A DNA stretch of 54,394 nucleotides from a virus. Below the pieces are notes generated by a model, which saw only the letters and a program-made list of their open reading frames with translations, did not search any database and was not told where the DNA came from. The stretch covers positions 1-54,394 of IMG/VR virus record IMGVR_UViG_3300032293_001366; one strand, written 5' to 3'. Of this stretch, positions 17,501 through 24,062 are shown one piece after another. Position 1 is the stretch's first letter, and every line of letters starts with the position of its first letter. The position numbers and the translations under genes were made by a program.

Positions 17501-20027
17501 TTTTATGACTCCTATTCTTAGTCTTTACATCTTCTATATGTGATAATTGTAATTGATCTGTATCTTTAGTGACACTCTCTATAAATTTACCATTTGTAAT
17601 TGCAGATCGCATAAATTTAGCAAATTCACTATCTACAAGTTGTTCTATTGCATCATTATCTAGTGATGGATTTCTATCTTTAATATCTTTTCTAAATGCA
17701 GGTTTTACAGTATCTTCTAAATGTTTTTCTGTTGCTAGGATTTCATTGTTTAGTTTTTTTGTAATTTCCGCTTTTTTTAGTTCTTCACTATCACCTGTTT
17801 CAGTGTATAGGTTATCTACAGCCCTTGTAAATTCCTTTTCATTATCTAGTTTAAGTTTGTTAATCAGTTGTATCTTTGATTTCTCATCAAGGTCTATAGG
17901 TCTATTGTAATCTTCTAGTTTTTGGTATGATTTGACTTCAGGCTTATATACTTCCAATTTTACTTTAAGATCAAGGTCAACAGGTTTATTCTCTTTATTC
18001 TTGATAGTGTATTTGATTGCATTAAATCTACCCTTAGAGATTTGATTACCATCTTGATCTAATTTACCCCTATATGCACTCAATTTATCTTTAATTGCAA
18101 ATGCAAGTCTTTGTGTGCCTACTTTATGTTTTTTGGTATCTGTTTTATATTCGCTAGGATCAATTAGAGTATATTGGTTTTTCTTTGTATCTAAATAGAG
18201 TTTTACATCAACACCATTTACTTCTATGATTTTTGAGTGTCGTCTATCCTTAGATGTTTGATCTTCATTTGCTCTATCATAAGGCACAACAGGTAATTGT
18301 GTTTTATCATCTATCTCTGTAACAGGCACACCATTAACTTCTGTGATACCCTTTTCAATTAGTTTTTCTTTCTTTCGTTCAAGTAGCCATTTATCTTGTG
18401 CATCTCTTCTAGCTTGTTTTTGATCAATTTCATATTGTTGTTTATTCTTTTCATATTGTGTAAGAATATCTACCTTAAATGTATCTTTAAATGCAATTGC
18501 ACTTTCTTTAGTAGGTAAGTTTTCACCAAAGATAGCAATAATCTTACCATCATATACCCTTGCATATCCTTGTGGTATTTGTACCCAAGATGATTGTTTA
18601 GCAAATTTCTTTGTATCAAAATCGCTAGGAAATTCGGAAGGGTCAAAAACATCTACAAGTTTATAATCCTTATCCTTATCATATTTAGGTGTTTGAGATA
18701 TAGCACCTGCATAAGCTCTATTTGTGCCATCAAAATCCATCTTCTGTTTAGATGTAAGATTACCAAATAGTTTTTGTTCTCGTTCTAAAGCAAATTGTTC
18801 TTTTCTTTGTTTGTTGAGTTCAATTTGTTTTTCTTTTTCCAGCTTTTTTTGTTGTTGTTCTTTATCTTTTTTTTCTTTTAGTCTTTGTTTCTCTAGTTCA
18901 GCATCTTGTAATTTCTTTTGTCGTTCTTGTTCTTCTAGTTTAGCTTTTTCTTGTTTATCTAAGAGTTCTTGTTTTTTGATATTCTCTTTATCTATTTTCT
19001 CTTGTGCTTTTCTTTCTTTCTCTTTTAATTGCTCTAATCTCTTTCTTTCCTTTTCCGTTTTTTTATCTATAGTTGGCTCTTGTTTTATATCTTCTGTAGT
19101 TTCTTTAGGTTCTTCTACAATCTTAGGTAACTTTAAACTCTCAGGTTTTGTATTATTTAATCTTTCATTTACTTGATTAAGTAGTTTAGTGTTTTGATCT
19201 AATTTTTCTTGTATTCTAATCTTAGTTTGTTCTTCAATTGATATTTTAGTTTCTAAAGAGGTGATATATGAATTTACACTAGATGAATATGCTCTAGGAA
19301 TACCCCTACCAAGTTTTGCTTGTTGTATATCAAATTGTAAGTTTTGTATTACCTTATCTATTAAGTTGATAGCCTTTGTATTATCCTTGATTGTATCTTT
19401 AGTATCCTTTAGTAATTGTTCGTCATCTACAATTTGAATAGTGTTTTTAATCTTATTTGTAATTGCTTGATCTACAATTTGTTTATCTGTAAGTGTTGGT
19501 TGTTTTACCTGTTCAATCTCTATCAATTTTGCAATCGTATCTAATGCACCTGATTTTTCAAGGAAAGATAATCTTGCTTTAAGTTTAATATCTAGCATAT
19601 CTTGAATGTATTTTTGTTGTATATCAAACATTCTTAATTTACTAGCTAAGGTGATTTGTTGTTGTAGTTCTTGTCTAGCAAAATCAGATCGTTCAGTTTC
19701 AAGTCTTGCTTTAAGTTCATCTAAATTATCAAGTTTTGATGCTACATCTTGTTCTATTTGTTTTCTAATTTCACTAGAGATATTGTTTTTTAGTAAATCC
19801 TTAATCTTATCATAGTCAACAACAGGTTTGCTCTCTTTTTCTATTTGTCGTTTAATAGCAGGGATTTTTGTTTTCTCTATATTATCCGAATATGTAGCTA
19901 AAAAGTCAGAAGTATCTACCTTTATTCCCTTTTTTCTAAGTTCTTCAATATAACCTAAAGGATTGTTTTTAATGAATAATTGATCTATAAGCTGTAATTT
20001 ATCGTATGGTATAAAGTTTGATGCCAT
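11538..20027 (-). CDS. giant MuF-like head morphogenesis protein (2829 residues)
   Basis: A single uninterrupted frame of 8.5 kb directly downstream of the portal gene. The C-terminal 130 residues match the MuF (SPP1 gp7-like) pattern: VVQWRLDPSHKWEGG, a CEIY segment and KRTHANCRCYTY, whose histidine and cysteines are conserved in the family. Ordinary MuF proteins have 250-500 residues. The extra 2,600 or so residues are nearly all charged helix, including a Lys/Glu/Gln-rich single-helix stretch around residues 310-420. Two possible small folded islands lie near 590-700 (IIEVNGVDVKLYLD) and near 1,720-1,800 (GGGLIVLKDDTKPIRFRSSG). It may be packed in the capsid and ejected with DNA. No protease, ADP-ribosyltransferase or nuclease motif was recognised. 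Confidence 0.8.
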   Translation of the reverse strand: MASNFIPYDKLQLIDQLFIKNNPLGYIEELRKKGIKVDTSDFLATYSDNIEKTKIPAIKRQIEKESKPVVDYDKIKDLLKNNISSEIRKQIEQDVASKLDNLDELKARLETERSDFARQELQQQITLASKLRMFDIQQKYIQDMLDIKLKARLSFLEKSGALDTIAKLIEIEQVKQPTLTDKQIVDQAITNKIKNTIQIVDDEQLLKDTKDTIKDNTKAINLIDKVIQNLQFDIQQAKLGRGIPRAYSSSVNSYITSLETKISIEEQTKIRIQEKLDQNTKLLNQVNERLNNTKPESLKLPKIVEEPKETTEDIKQEPTIDKKTEKERKRLEQLKEKERKAQEKIDKENIKKQELLDKQEKAKLEEQERQKKLQDAELEKQRLKEKKDKEQQQKKLEKEKQIELNKQRKEQFALEREQKLFGNLTSKQKMDFDGTNRAYAGAISQTPKYDKDKDYKLVDVFDPSEFPSDFDTKKFAKQSSWVQIPQGYARVYDGKIIAIFGENLPTKESAIAFKDTFKVDILTQYEKNKQQYEIDQKQARRDAQDKWLLERKKEKLIEKGITEVNGVPVTEIDDKTQLPVVPYDRANEDQTSKDRRHSKIIEVNGVDVKLYLDTKKNQYTLIDPSEYKTDTKKHKVGTQRLAFAIKDKLSAYRGKLDQDGNQISKGRFNAIKYTIKNKENKPVDLDLKVKLEVYKPEVKSYQKLEDYNRPIDLDEKSKIQLINKLKLDNEKEFTRAVDNLYTETGDSEELKKAEITKKLNNEILATEKHLEDTVKPAFRKDIKDRNPSLDNDAIEQLVDSEFAKFMRSAITNGKFIESVTKDTDQLQLSHIEDVKTKNRSHKNHAYEQELKDTLKNLPYDVKLYKGIVVAIVLDKPVDPEVKRKLLIDTQLIVNKQYQLMRETDPTKKEEIINSDKYINDNNYKAEISRSINEFYLNRPIITPEMRATFGERKQSRINKRLDRNQNRSIPFSETEKQNYIDYLLEQQAIKEENRAFALQYEQEQQDRIREKIAEYDARMRMEKEVEDSKKRIATRLADKLNDNIDKLKDNLKNSSDLLAELSKVDPQDPQAIKLNNKVIEYKVENITKQLENTILKRTIDKYVDVVSSDGYSNEIMQEYYKFDRARKVLQKNGIKTDSINKDFENRLKEFQEIEKALYQKPANETPDQIYNSINKGNTTIEDMDKLKGTKYGLAYQLSAMKYSHNFQVNSDIAIPKYELVNAKKEIVKDKDGKIVYDKIQVLDQFGRPEKTPDGDLIFNYVPKTRTISVIEEIWQTNDKSTVKYGSKEYYDLKQIFVRDLMYVDAKIQESIGKNEKPSEYFTRKKEELMSSIANMTPTQSPFEIKQLDKKVNQLMDNYSKLKSELDKVDDNLSIEDAQKIYDELKDKTYKTKNGNYSLAKFTSSSEIRSELVTQQHTFDTMVDLVRRSMGKSDYNATYDDLLVKKSMEENKELLRIYNEDLPKAKKLIANTLSSSEINDRLIQLDRAMNDLDDILLNAYSEGSLDDDGFITDKYLRQDYDTVLKRLLTDAQKTEIDKNPNKFYDETFRQQILKDADKRREEYRDKLEVTKDEYKKGSYDLELSAARQLVKEYGKYISVEHLLINEDAILREQLRDRRATEERFVKQYTQDYEKILFTEKTVNERQKRIDELEDRIIKKTTEQLQAKLNDELKDLNQRKQELENNKTELIAKQDTKSNTDNLKDKARQIGVNSRVSMSASLKSHITPALILETIRATAGDNSKGGGLIVLKDDTKPIRFRSSGEAGKGKSSEQFRADFTRELLTKLLDKNFPTDSRQIAILQTLHGLKSDAKDIEKVMSKVKEQIINQMMLAEETLATSKKSKDQKQGSLKDASYTSMFTNAFYETIHKEIDDKYKKLKAENKLQHLSDKEIADSQNQEFAEKLAEQMQKHITENLRPILDSDSSTISRVMVDTTMTTGITKQTGLDEQLVRDTLAVIGTVKNEKFDEFVRNVLDNDIDNIDLKNELGESVKKLDEQIKQLGDTIKDATRKHQENVDTLVNSKTSKKAEMLRKKALEDFKEFVKSNNPISSKPAMSFSEAIYNVGVQKVNEYNLNDRAKINSALEKGRHQANMQANFDTYNEIRENELSQEFDTLAKIIFDDGKVYLNPTINTESISQLKKHDLKGRFGINQKMEMYSELLKQATKALYVPGKPGRPKKGTLPDAKITELDQMRSIIEKMGDYIQDNISPAMISSYDNQLKLMNDNYGGIIGLLQLYGDGSGRMPYVDEERLLLANKKLQQVNKLVYDKIFSKILATFMAVPNLTDTEAMNLANISAQKLISQMLDSDPGKLYNATDTQIKDMTSSIFVTLENLASYKDENQAKAVKDTLRKIRESKTDIQALFLQNDALSLEISDTINQLWDDKFDYDQKENPMVMDSIEFKRLLRSYHSLSIEHDFTKRETIKFFDKAKDEYVRFMTSYIDDSVLQDMYNPKNANDPNDSRLIKDLVQRDGNLIFNYQGEEIILGDSTGGYIDDRDIRQTYSADTLLTYADKKQNYTIMQNTKNMTDLANTIYTVFDTGTLSFTSLGVEESQLKKTRELMTNAITKFASEFVNNILSSNEDIIRATTIYALEKSGKKYTKEQVDELVNTQLLDMMGKYQSDLMDNMKDFMGNLNSWVNNRIETIAQLNNYNDDDRRRVIASDKTNFLRTFLLGEDPKMPGLLDLMTGNKFKTKDLNTIINLQQSQIVRETMINMYKATDVRVVQWRLDPSHKWEGGKEICEIYSLGNNLTPEDKLLLSQSGYPTAGLYSVSLIPKRTHANCRCYTYAIVDGTTMNNLEQAFGNYRTQDQYLLSMANIIVAEDSGEVPF

Positions 20028-20075
20028 AATCGTTTTTCCTTAATTTGATGTTTCTATTACACCTATAAGGATATA

Positions 20076-20086
20076 GCATTTATCAC
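20076..20086 (+). repeat. GCATTTATCAC word, copy upstream of giant head gene
   Basis: One of five exact copies of this 11-base word, all outside genes. Here it lies 50 bases upstream of the 20027 start and reads GTGATAAATGC on the transcribed strand, inside a possible TTTAGG/TTATAG promoter. Confidence 0.5.
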
Positions 20087-20113
20087 CTAAAGATACATAA
20101 TTATTTTATTGTT

Positions 20114-21778
20114 TTATTCACCACCACTATCAGTGTTTTCTCGTTTAAGTGATAATCGTTCACCTTGACTATCAGGCATTGGTCTTGTTGGATTTGGATT
20201 TCCACGATTTTGTTTAAATTGAATACCACCTTGATTATCAAATTTCATTACACCTTTACCTACTTGTGATTGTGGTGGATCACCATCATCATCTCTAATA
20301 TTATCACTCTCAAAGCTATCAATGTAATCAGAGAAGTCTTGGTATTCCTTTAGGTGATCTAAATTGATTTGACCTAAATTGTATTGGATTTCTGCATTTA
20401 CACGATTTTCTTCATATTGTTCTTGGATAACTCTACGGATTTCACCTCTTGTCATACCAAGTTTTTCCATTTCCATTTTTTTACTACTTAATCCAAGTCT
20501 TAATCTACCTTCAGACATTTGTAATTCTTGTACTTCATTTCTAGGTAATGCAGGTGGAAATACGACTTCTGTATTATATTTTGCAGTTCTAGGAATGTCT
20601 TTAAATTTATCTGCAAAATCACCATCAATCAATTCAAGCATTCTAAGGATTAAGACATTTACTTCCTTGATACCATAAGAATATGTTTGGATTTTAGCTT
20701 TTCTTGCATTCAAAAGTGGTCCATAAGATAATGCTTGTGCTGATCCTGATTGGTATTGGTGTGTAGGTGCTACAACCTGTTCAGGAATACCTGCAATTTC
20801 AAACATAGCAGATCGAATTTTATTATAAAAACCTATGCTTGCTTCTAGTTCACCTTTTAGCATTAAGTTTTCAATACTAGCATCTGCAGGGATTGACCAA
20901 GTACGATTTGCACCTTTTTCTAAATTTCCGATTTTTGCACCTTTTACAATAGTGATTGGGCTACCATGATAATTGATTACATCTGAAATATCTGTAGCTT
21001 TCTCATTTAGTTCTCTTTGTAGTGATAGAACAGAAAACAAATCTGATCTACCAAAGAAATCACCCACAACAGGATAGTTAGGGATATGTACAACAGGGAT
21101 TATACCTAATACATTCTGTTCTGTAACATCACTACCATCTTCTCTATAATATGTAACACTATCGGAAGTCCATCGTTCTGCATGCCATTCAATATTTCGT
21201 TTTTCTTCACCATATACACCTTGCATAATTACTTGATCTGAATATTTAGGATATGCAATCAATACACTCTCAATCTTCTTTGCAGGTCCATATGGTCCAG
21301 AGAAGGTAGGAAATACAAATTGACTAGGGATAATTTCAATATTTGGCACTTTCTTACCTAAAAGGAAATCATCACGAACAGATACCTTAATAAATACATC
21401 ACCTGTAATACTACCCATTTGTCCCATTTCAAGAGCCATATGATCTCTACGATTTACTTTCCATACTTTCTCAAGTGCATTGGAAATAAACTCTAGTTCA
21501 AAAGGCTCATATTCTTCAGTTTCAGGATCATCAGGAATAGTGACAGAGAAACCACCTTTCATAAGGAAATCTACATGTGTATCTACAATTCTTTGACAAT
21601 AGTTAATAGTCACAAATGAGTCATCTGGTGATCTAGTCCACCCCCATTGATTACCACGATAGAAATTCCAAAATTGATCATATCTTTTAAGTCGCCAATT
21701 ATGTTCAGTTTCAATGCCTTGAATAAGTGAGTAGACCCTTGAGTCTACTTTACCAAATGGTGTTGATCTAATAATCAT
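20114..21778 (-). CDS. portal protein
   Basis: This is the 554-residue portal, the dodecameric ring through which DNA is packaged. Characteristic parts are the N-terminal WRLKRYDQFWNFYRGNQW segment, INYCQRIVDTHVDFLMKGG, a clip and stem region around PQFVFP-like beta strands, FGRSDLFSVLSLQRELNEKA, and the long helices preceding FPPALPRNEVQELQ. The start chosen is the ATG at 21778 because AAGGAG lies five bases upstream. An in-frame ATG at 21832 has no such site and would place the promoter inside the gene. The gene lies upstream of the MuF-like gene, as usual. Confidence 0.92.
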   Translation of the reverse strand: MIIRSTPFGKVDSRVYSLIQGIETEHNWRLKRYDQFWNFYRGNQWGWTRSPDDSFVTINYCQRIVDTHVDFLMKGGFSVTIPDDPETEEYEPFELEFISNALEKVWKVNRRDHMALEMGQMGSITGDVFIKVSVRDDFLLGKKVPNIEIIPSQFVFPTFSGPYGPAKKIESVLIAYPKYSDQVIMQGVYGEEKRNIEWHAERWTSDSVTYYREDGSDVTEQNVLGIIPVVHIPNYPVVGDFFGRSDLFSVLSLQRELNEKATDISDVINYHGSPITIVKGAKIGNLEKGANRTWSIPADASIENLMLKGELEASIGFYNKIRSAMFEIAGIPEQVVAPTHQYQSGSAQALSYGPLLNARKAKIQTYSYGIKEVNVLILRMLELIDGDFADKFKDIPRTAKYNTEVVFPPALPRNEVQELQMSEGRLRLGLSSKKMEMEKLGMTRGEIRRVIQEQYEENRVNAEIQYNLGQINLDHLKEYQDFSDYIDSFESDNIRDDDGDPPQSQVGKGVMKFDNQGGIQFKQNRGNPNPTRPMPDSQGERLSLKRENTDSGGE

Positions 21779-21820
21779 GTTTCTCCTTAGATTATTGCTA
21801 AAGGTAAATTGTATAATAAG

Positions 21821-21849
21821 TATATACAACAATCTAAAGAGAAGATAAA
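21821..21849 (-). promoter_or_regulatory. promoter before portal, conserved-spacer class
   Basis: TTTATC, a 17-base spacer containing CTTTAGATTGT (shifted by about two bases relative to the family), then TATATA. It ends 43 bases upstream of the portal start. Confidence 0.5.
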
Positions 21850-21850
21850 C

Positions 21851-22195
21851 TTAATCTAATTTTTGGATATTATTTTCTTTTGTTCTTTGTGTGAGTTTGT
21901 CTACATTAGCTTGTGCAACTTCTTCAAGGTCAAAATTAGCTTGCTCACAGATTTGTGCAACATACCATAATACATCGCCAAGTTCTGCTTTGATTTGTTG
22001 TCGTAAGCTATCAGGCTCTAAGATTGTTTGGTCTTTTAGAATATCAAATGGCATTTGTTTTCTCACGATTTTCTTAATGATTTCTGCTACTTCACCACTC
22101 TCACCATTTAAACCTAAAGCAAGGTATGGGAATGCTTGATCTTGTGGGTATTTAGCTGTTGTGTTAGTGAATTTTTGGTATGTCTTAAAATCCAT
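21851..22195 (-). CDS. MazG-like nucleotide pyrophosphohydrolase
   Basis: This 114-residue protein has the MazG motifs: GLNGESGEVAEIIKK, the first EExxE-type metal site, and AELGDVLWYVAQI, the second E-x-x-D site. MazG-like enzymes hydrolyse NTPs or dNTPs to monophosphates. In phages they clean or rebalance nucleotide pools or lower host alarmone signals. The length is normal for the single-domain phage type. It starts one base after the stop of the upstream gene and lies between the packaging genes and the portal. Confidence 0.88.
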   Translation of the reverse strand: MDFKTYQKFTNTTAKYPQDQAFPYLALGLNGESGEVAEIIKKIVRKQMPFDILKDQTILEPDSLRQQIKAELGDVLWYVAQICEQANFDLEEVAQANVDKLTQRTKENNIQKLD

Positions 22196-22196
22196 A

Positions 22197-22673
22197 TTAT
22201 CTCTTCTTTGGTTGTGGTTTGTTTGATCTAGCTTTAGGTTGTATCTTAGCTTGATATGTAGGTTGTGATTGTGATTGTTTAGGTGTTTCTACAACAACAT
22301 TCTCATATAGAAATCTTTCATCATCTGCAACAATTTCTTCTAATGGAATGATTTCTAAAGGTTTTTCAATTTCCGTTTTTTGTGTAGTTGTATCTTCAAT
22401 TTGTGTAGTTGTATCTTGTGGTTTTTGGTGTACTCGTTCAAGTTTGTGACCTTTAGCTAAGATATAGTTATCAAAGTTGATCAATTGTTTCTTACCAAAT
22501 TCATCTTTAATCCAAGACCTTAAAACAGACATTGTGAGTGCATATTCATCTGTATCTTCATCATATTGAGCTACAAAAATTGCTGCTGATAACACAGGTG
22601 TTTGACTTTTCTTAAAGTCATTGTTAATTGCATCATTTACTCTAGCAATGCATTGATTTTTATTATCTATCAT
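22197..22673 (-). CDS. hypothetical protein
   Basis: This 158-residue protein has a probable helical folded N-terminal half (VLSAAIFVAQYDEDTDEYALTMSVLRSWIKDE) and a low-complexity C-terminal half with DTTTQIEDTTTQKTE and a basic KPQPKKR end. The start has a TAGGAG site. It is encoded immediately upstream of MazG. No family was recognised. A CCGTTTTTT copy lies inside the gene at 22373, in the KTE repeat. Confidence 0.7.
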   Translation of the reverse strand: MIDNKNQCIARVNDAINNDFKKSQTPVLSAAIFVAQYDEDTDEYALTMSVLRSWIKDEFGKKQLINFDNYILAKGHKLERVHQKPQDTTTQIEDTTTQKTEIEKPLEIIPLEEIVADDERFLYENVVVETPKQSQSQPTYQAKIQPKARSNKPQPKKR

Positions 22674-22756
22674 GTTAATCTCCTAACAAGTAGCATAGAA
22701 TAGTTTATAGTGTTTTGTCATTTAAGACATATACATTTTAGTCATCTATGTGAATT

Positions 22757-22785
22757 TAGTCAATCACTAGAAAACACAGAATAAT
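22757..22785 (+). promoter_or_regulatory. possible plus-strand promoter for the lone plus gene
   Basis: TAGTCA, 17 bases (containing ATCACTAGAAAACACAG), AATAAT. It is followed at 22791 by an AAAAAACGG copy in plus orientation and then the gene at 22826. Neither box is strong. Confidence 0.4.
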
Positions 22786-22825
22786 ACTCAAAAAAACGGA
22801 ATAGTAAAACGAAAGAGAGAATATC

Positions 22826-23218
22826 ATGTCTGCAATTACCTTTAATGACCTAAAGGATTATACCGATTGGTTTGTTAAAATAGCATCATTTACAGTAATC
22901 CCTGCAATTATGTGGATTAGTTCTATTAACTCAACTACATCTAATCAAGAAGTAAAGATTAAGATGCTAGAAGATAAGATTACATCACTAGAAAATCAAT
23001 CTCTTAGTAGAATTAAAGCGATTGAAGAAAATGTGCTACATCTTACAAAGATTATGGAAAATAATTCAACAAAGCTAGAGAGTTTAACATCTGTACTTAC
23101 ACAACAAAATAATCTATTACAAGAAACTCGTAATGACATAAGAGCAATCAATGTAAAGCTATATAATACACCTAATACATATCCACCACCTTATTTAATG
23201 CAGAATGGTGGTAATTAA
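22826..23218 (+). CDS. membrane-anchored coiled-coil protein (only plus-strand gene)
   Basis: This 130-residue protein has one hydrophobic segment near residues 17-34 (VKIASFTVIPAIMWI) followed by about 75 residues of heptad-repeat coiled coil (MLEDKITSLENQSLSRIK and onward) and a short Pro/Tyr tail. The layout recalls small phage membrane proteins such as spanin- or XhlA-like lysis accessories, but no such motif is certain. The ribosome-binding site is GAGAG. It is the only gene transcribed rightward and converges with the gene at 23215-23607, overlapping it by four bases at the stop codons. An AAAAAACGG copy precedes it in its own orientation. Confidence 0.75.
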   Translation: MSAITFNDLKDYTDWFVKIASFTVIPAIMWISSINSTTSNQEVKIKMLEDKITSLENQSLSRIKAIEENVLHLTKIMENNSTKLESLTSVLTQQNNLLQETRNDIRAINVKLYNTPNTYPPPYLMQNGGN

Positions 23219-23607
23219 CCTTTTTTATCTTCCTTAGCCTTCTCATCAAATTCATTCATTTTATTGACAACACTTGTTGCCCATTGTCTACCTGCATCAC
23301 CACCCCAAAGTTGCCAAGAGATATAAGCCTTACTCATTTTATCATCATGGTGTTCTTTGAATGCAGAATGTCTATCAAAAAATGCTTTCATTCGTTTCAT
23401 AGTAGCTGGACTCATTGCATTTGCATTCTTTAAATCACTTGCTCTTTGTACACCACTACCAATAGAGCCACCACCTGCACCTGCTGTACTTGATTGTTTA
23501 GGTGTAAGTCCACCACCACCTTTTTCTTTCCGTCTTTGTAATCCATCTACTGCATTGTTTCTTACTGCTTGTGGTGGTACAAACCATTCTTTAGGATAAT
23601 TTGCCAT
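23215..23607 (-). CDS. conserved phage hypothetical protein
   Basis: This 130-residue protein has VPPQAVRNNAVDGLQRR at the N-terminus, a Gly-rich linker, then GVQRASDLKNANAMSPATM, KRMKAFFDRH and ISWQLWGGDAGRQWA. This spacing is seen in uncharacterised phage proteins encoded near packaging and head genes. The basic, glycine-rich first half could bind nucleic acid. The start has the leader AAAAAAACGGAGAATAACAA. It belongs to the terminase operon between the HTH protein and the convergent plus-strand gene. Its function is unknown. Confidence 0.75.
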   Translation of the reverse strand: MANYPKEWFVPPQAVRNNAVDGLQRRKEKGGGGLTPKQSSTAGAGGGSIGSGVQRASDLKNANAMSPATMKRMKAFFDRHSAFKEHHDDKMSKAYISWQLWGGDAGRQWATSVVNKMNEFDEKAKEDKKG

Positions 23608-23610
23608 TTG

Positions 23611-23949
23611 TTATTCTCCGTTTTTTTGATCATTTGTTTGTGTTTCTTTATCTTCATCTTTTTTACCTACAAATTCAATATATTCTTCTGCCTTTAATCT
23701 ACTAAGAGCAATTTCATCTTCTGTTTTCCACTTATGGTGTCGTTTTACATCTCTATGGTTATACCTATCTTTAGAACTATAACGATCTTTAGACATTTCT
23801 AACATCACAACATAATCTCTTACATTTTCTTCTGTTTGGTCTATCAATCTACCACTTCTTAAATGTTTTTTAATGATTGTTGCATCTATCCCTGTCATAG
23901 AGCTTATTTCTTCTAGTGATACTAACCTAGATGGATTGTATATAGTCAT
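23611..23949 (-). CDS. HTH protein, candidate small terminase subunit
   Basis: The start at 23949 is chosen because CGGAG of an AAAAAACGGAG motif lies at ribosome-binding distance; an upstream in-frame ATG at 23985 has none. The 112-residue product has a helix-turn-helix pattern near residues 11-32 (LEEISSMTGIDATIIKKHLR), a basic middle (DRYNHRDVKRHHKWK) and an acidic C-terminus. It is encoded directly after the large terminase gene. Small terminases have an HTH plus oligomerisation helices, so this is a reasonable candidate. It could equally be a DNA-binding regulator. Confidence 0.6.
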   Translation of the reverse strand: MTIYNPSRLVSLEEISSMTGIDATIIKKHLRSGRLIDQTEENVRDYVVMLEMSKDRYSSKDRYNHRDVKRHHKWKTEDEIALSRLKAEEYIEFVGKKDEDKETQTNDQKNGE

Positions 23950-24062
23950 TTCTTTAATCTCCGTTTTTTCATACATATTATGCAATGTTTTCTTAGTTAT
24001 CTATACATATTTATATACTATTTCCTATATAATTTCTATAGTTATCTAGTATATTATAGTAA

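Noticed and set aside
13090-19815. Many plus-strand frames of 60-194 codons opposite the giant head gene
   Set aside because: Ser/Leu/Phe-rich antisense shadows of Lys/Glu/Asp-rich coding sequence.
21779-21832. Longer portal start at 21832
   Set aside because: No ribosome-binding site, and it would overlap the promoter; AAGGAG supports 21778.
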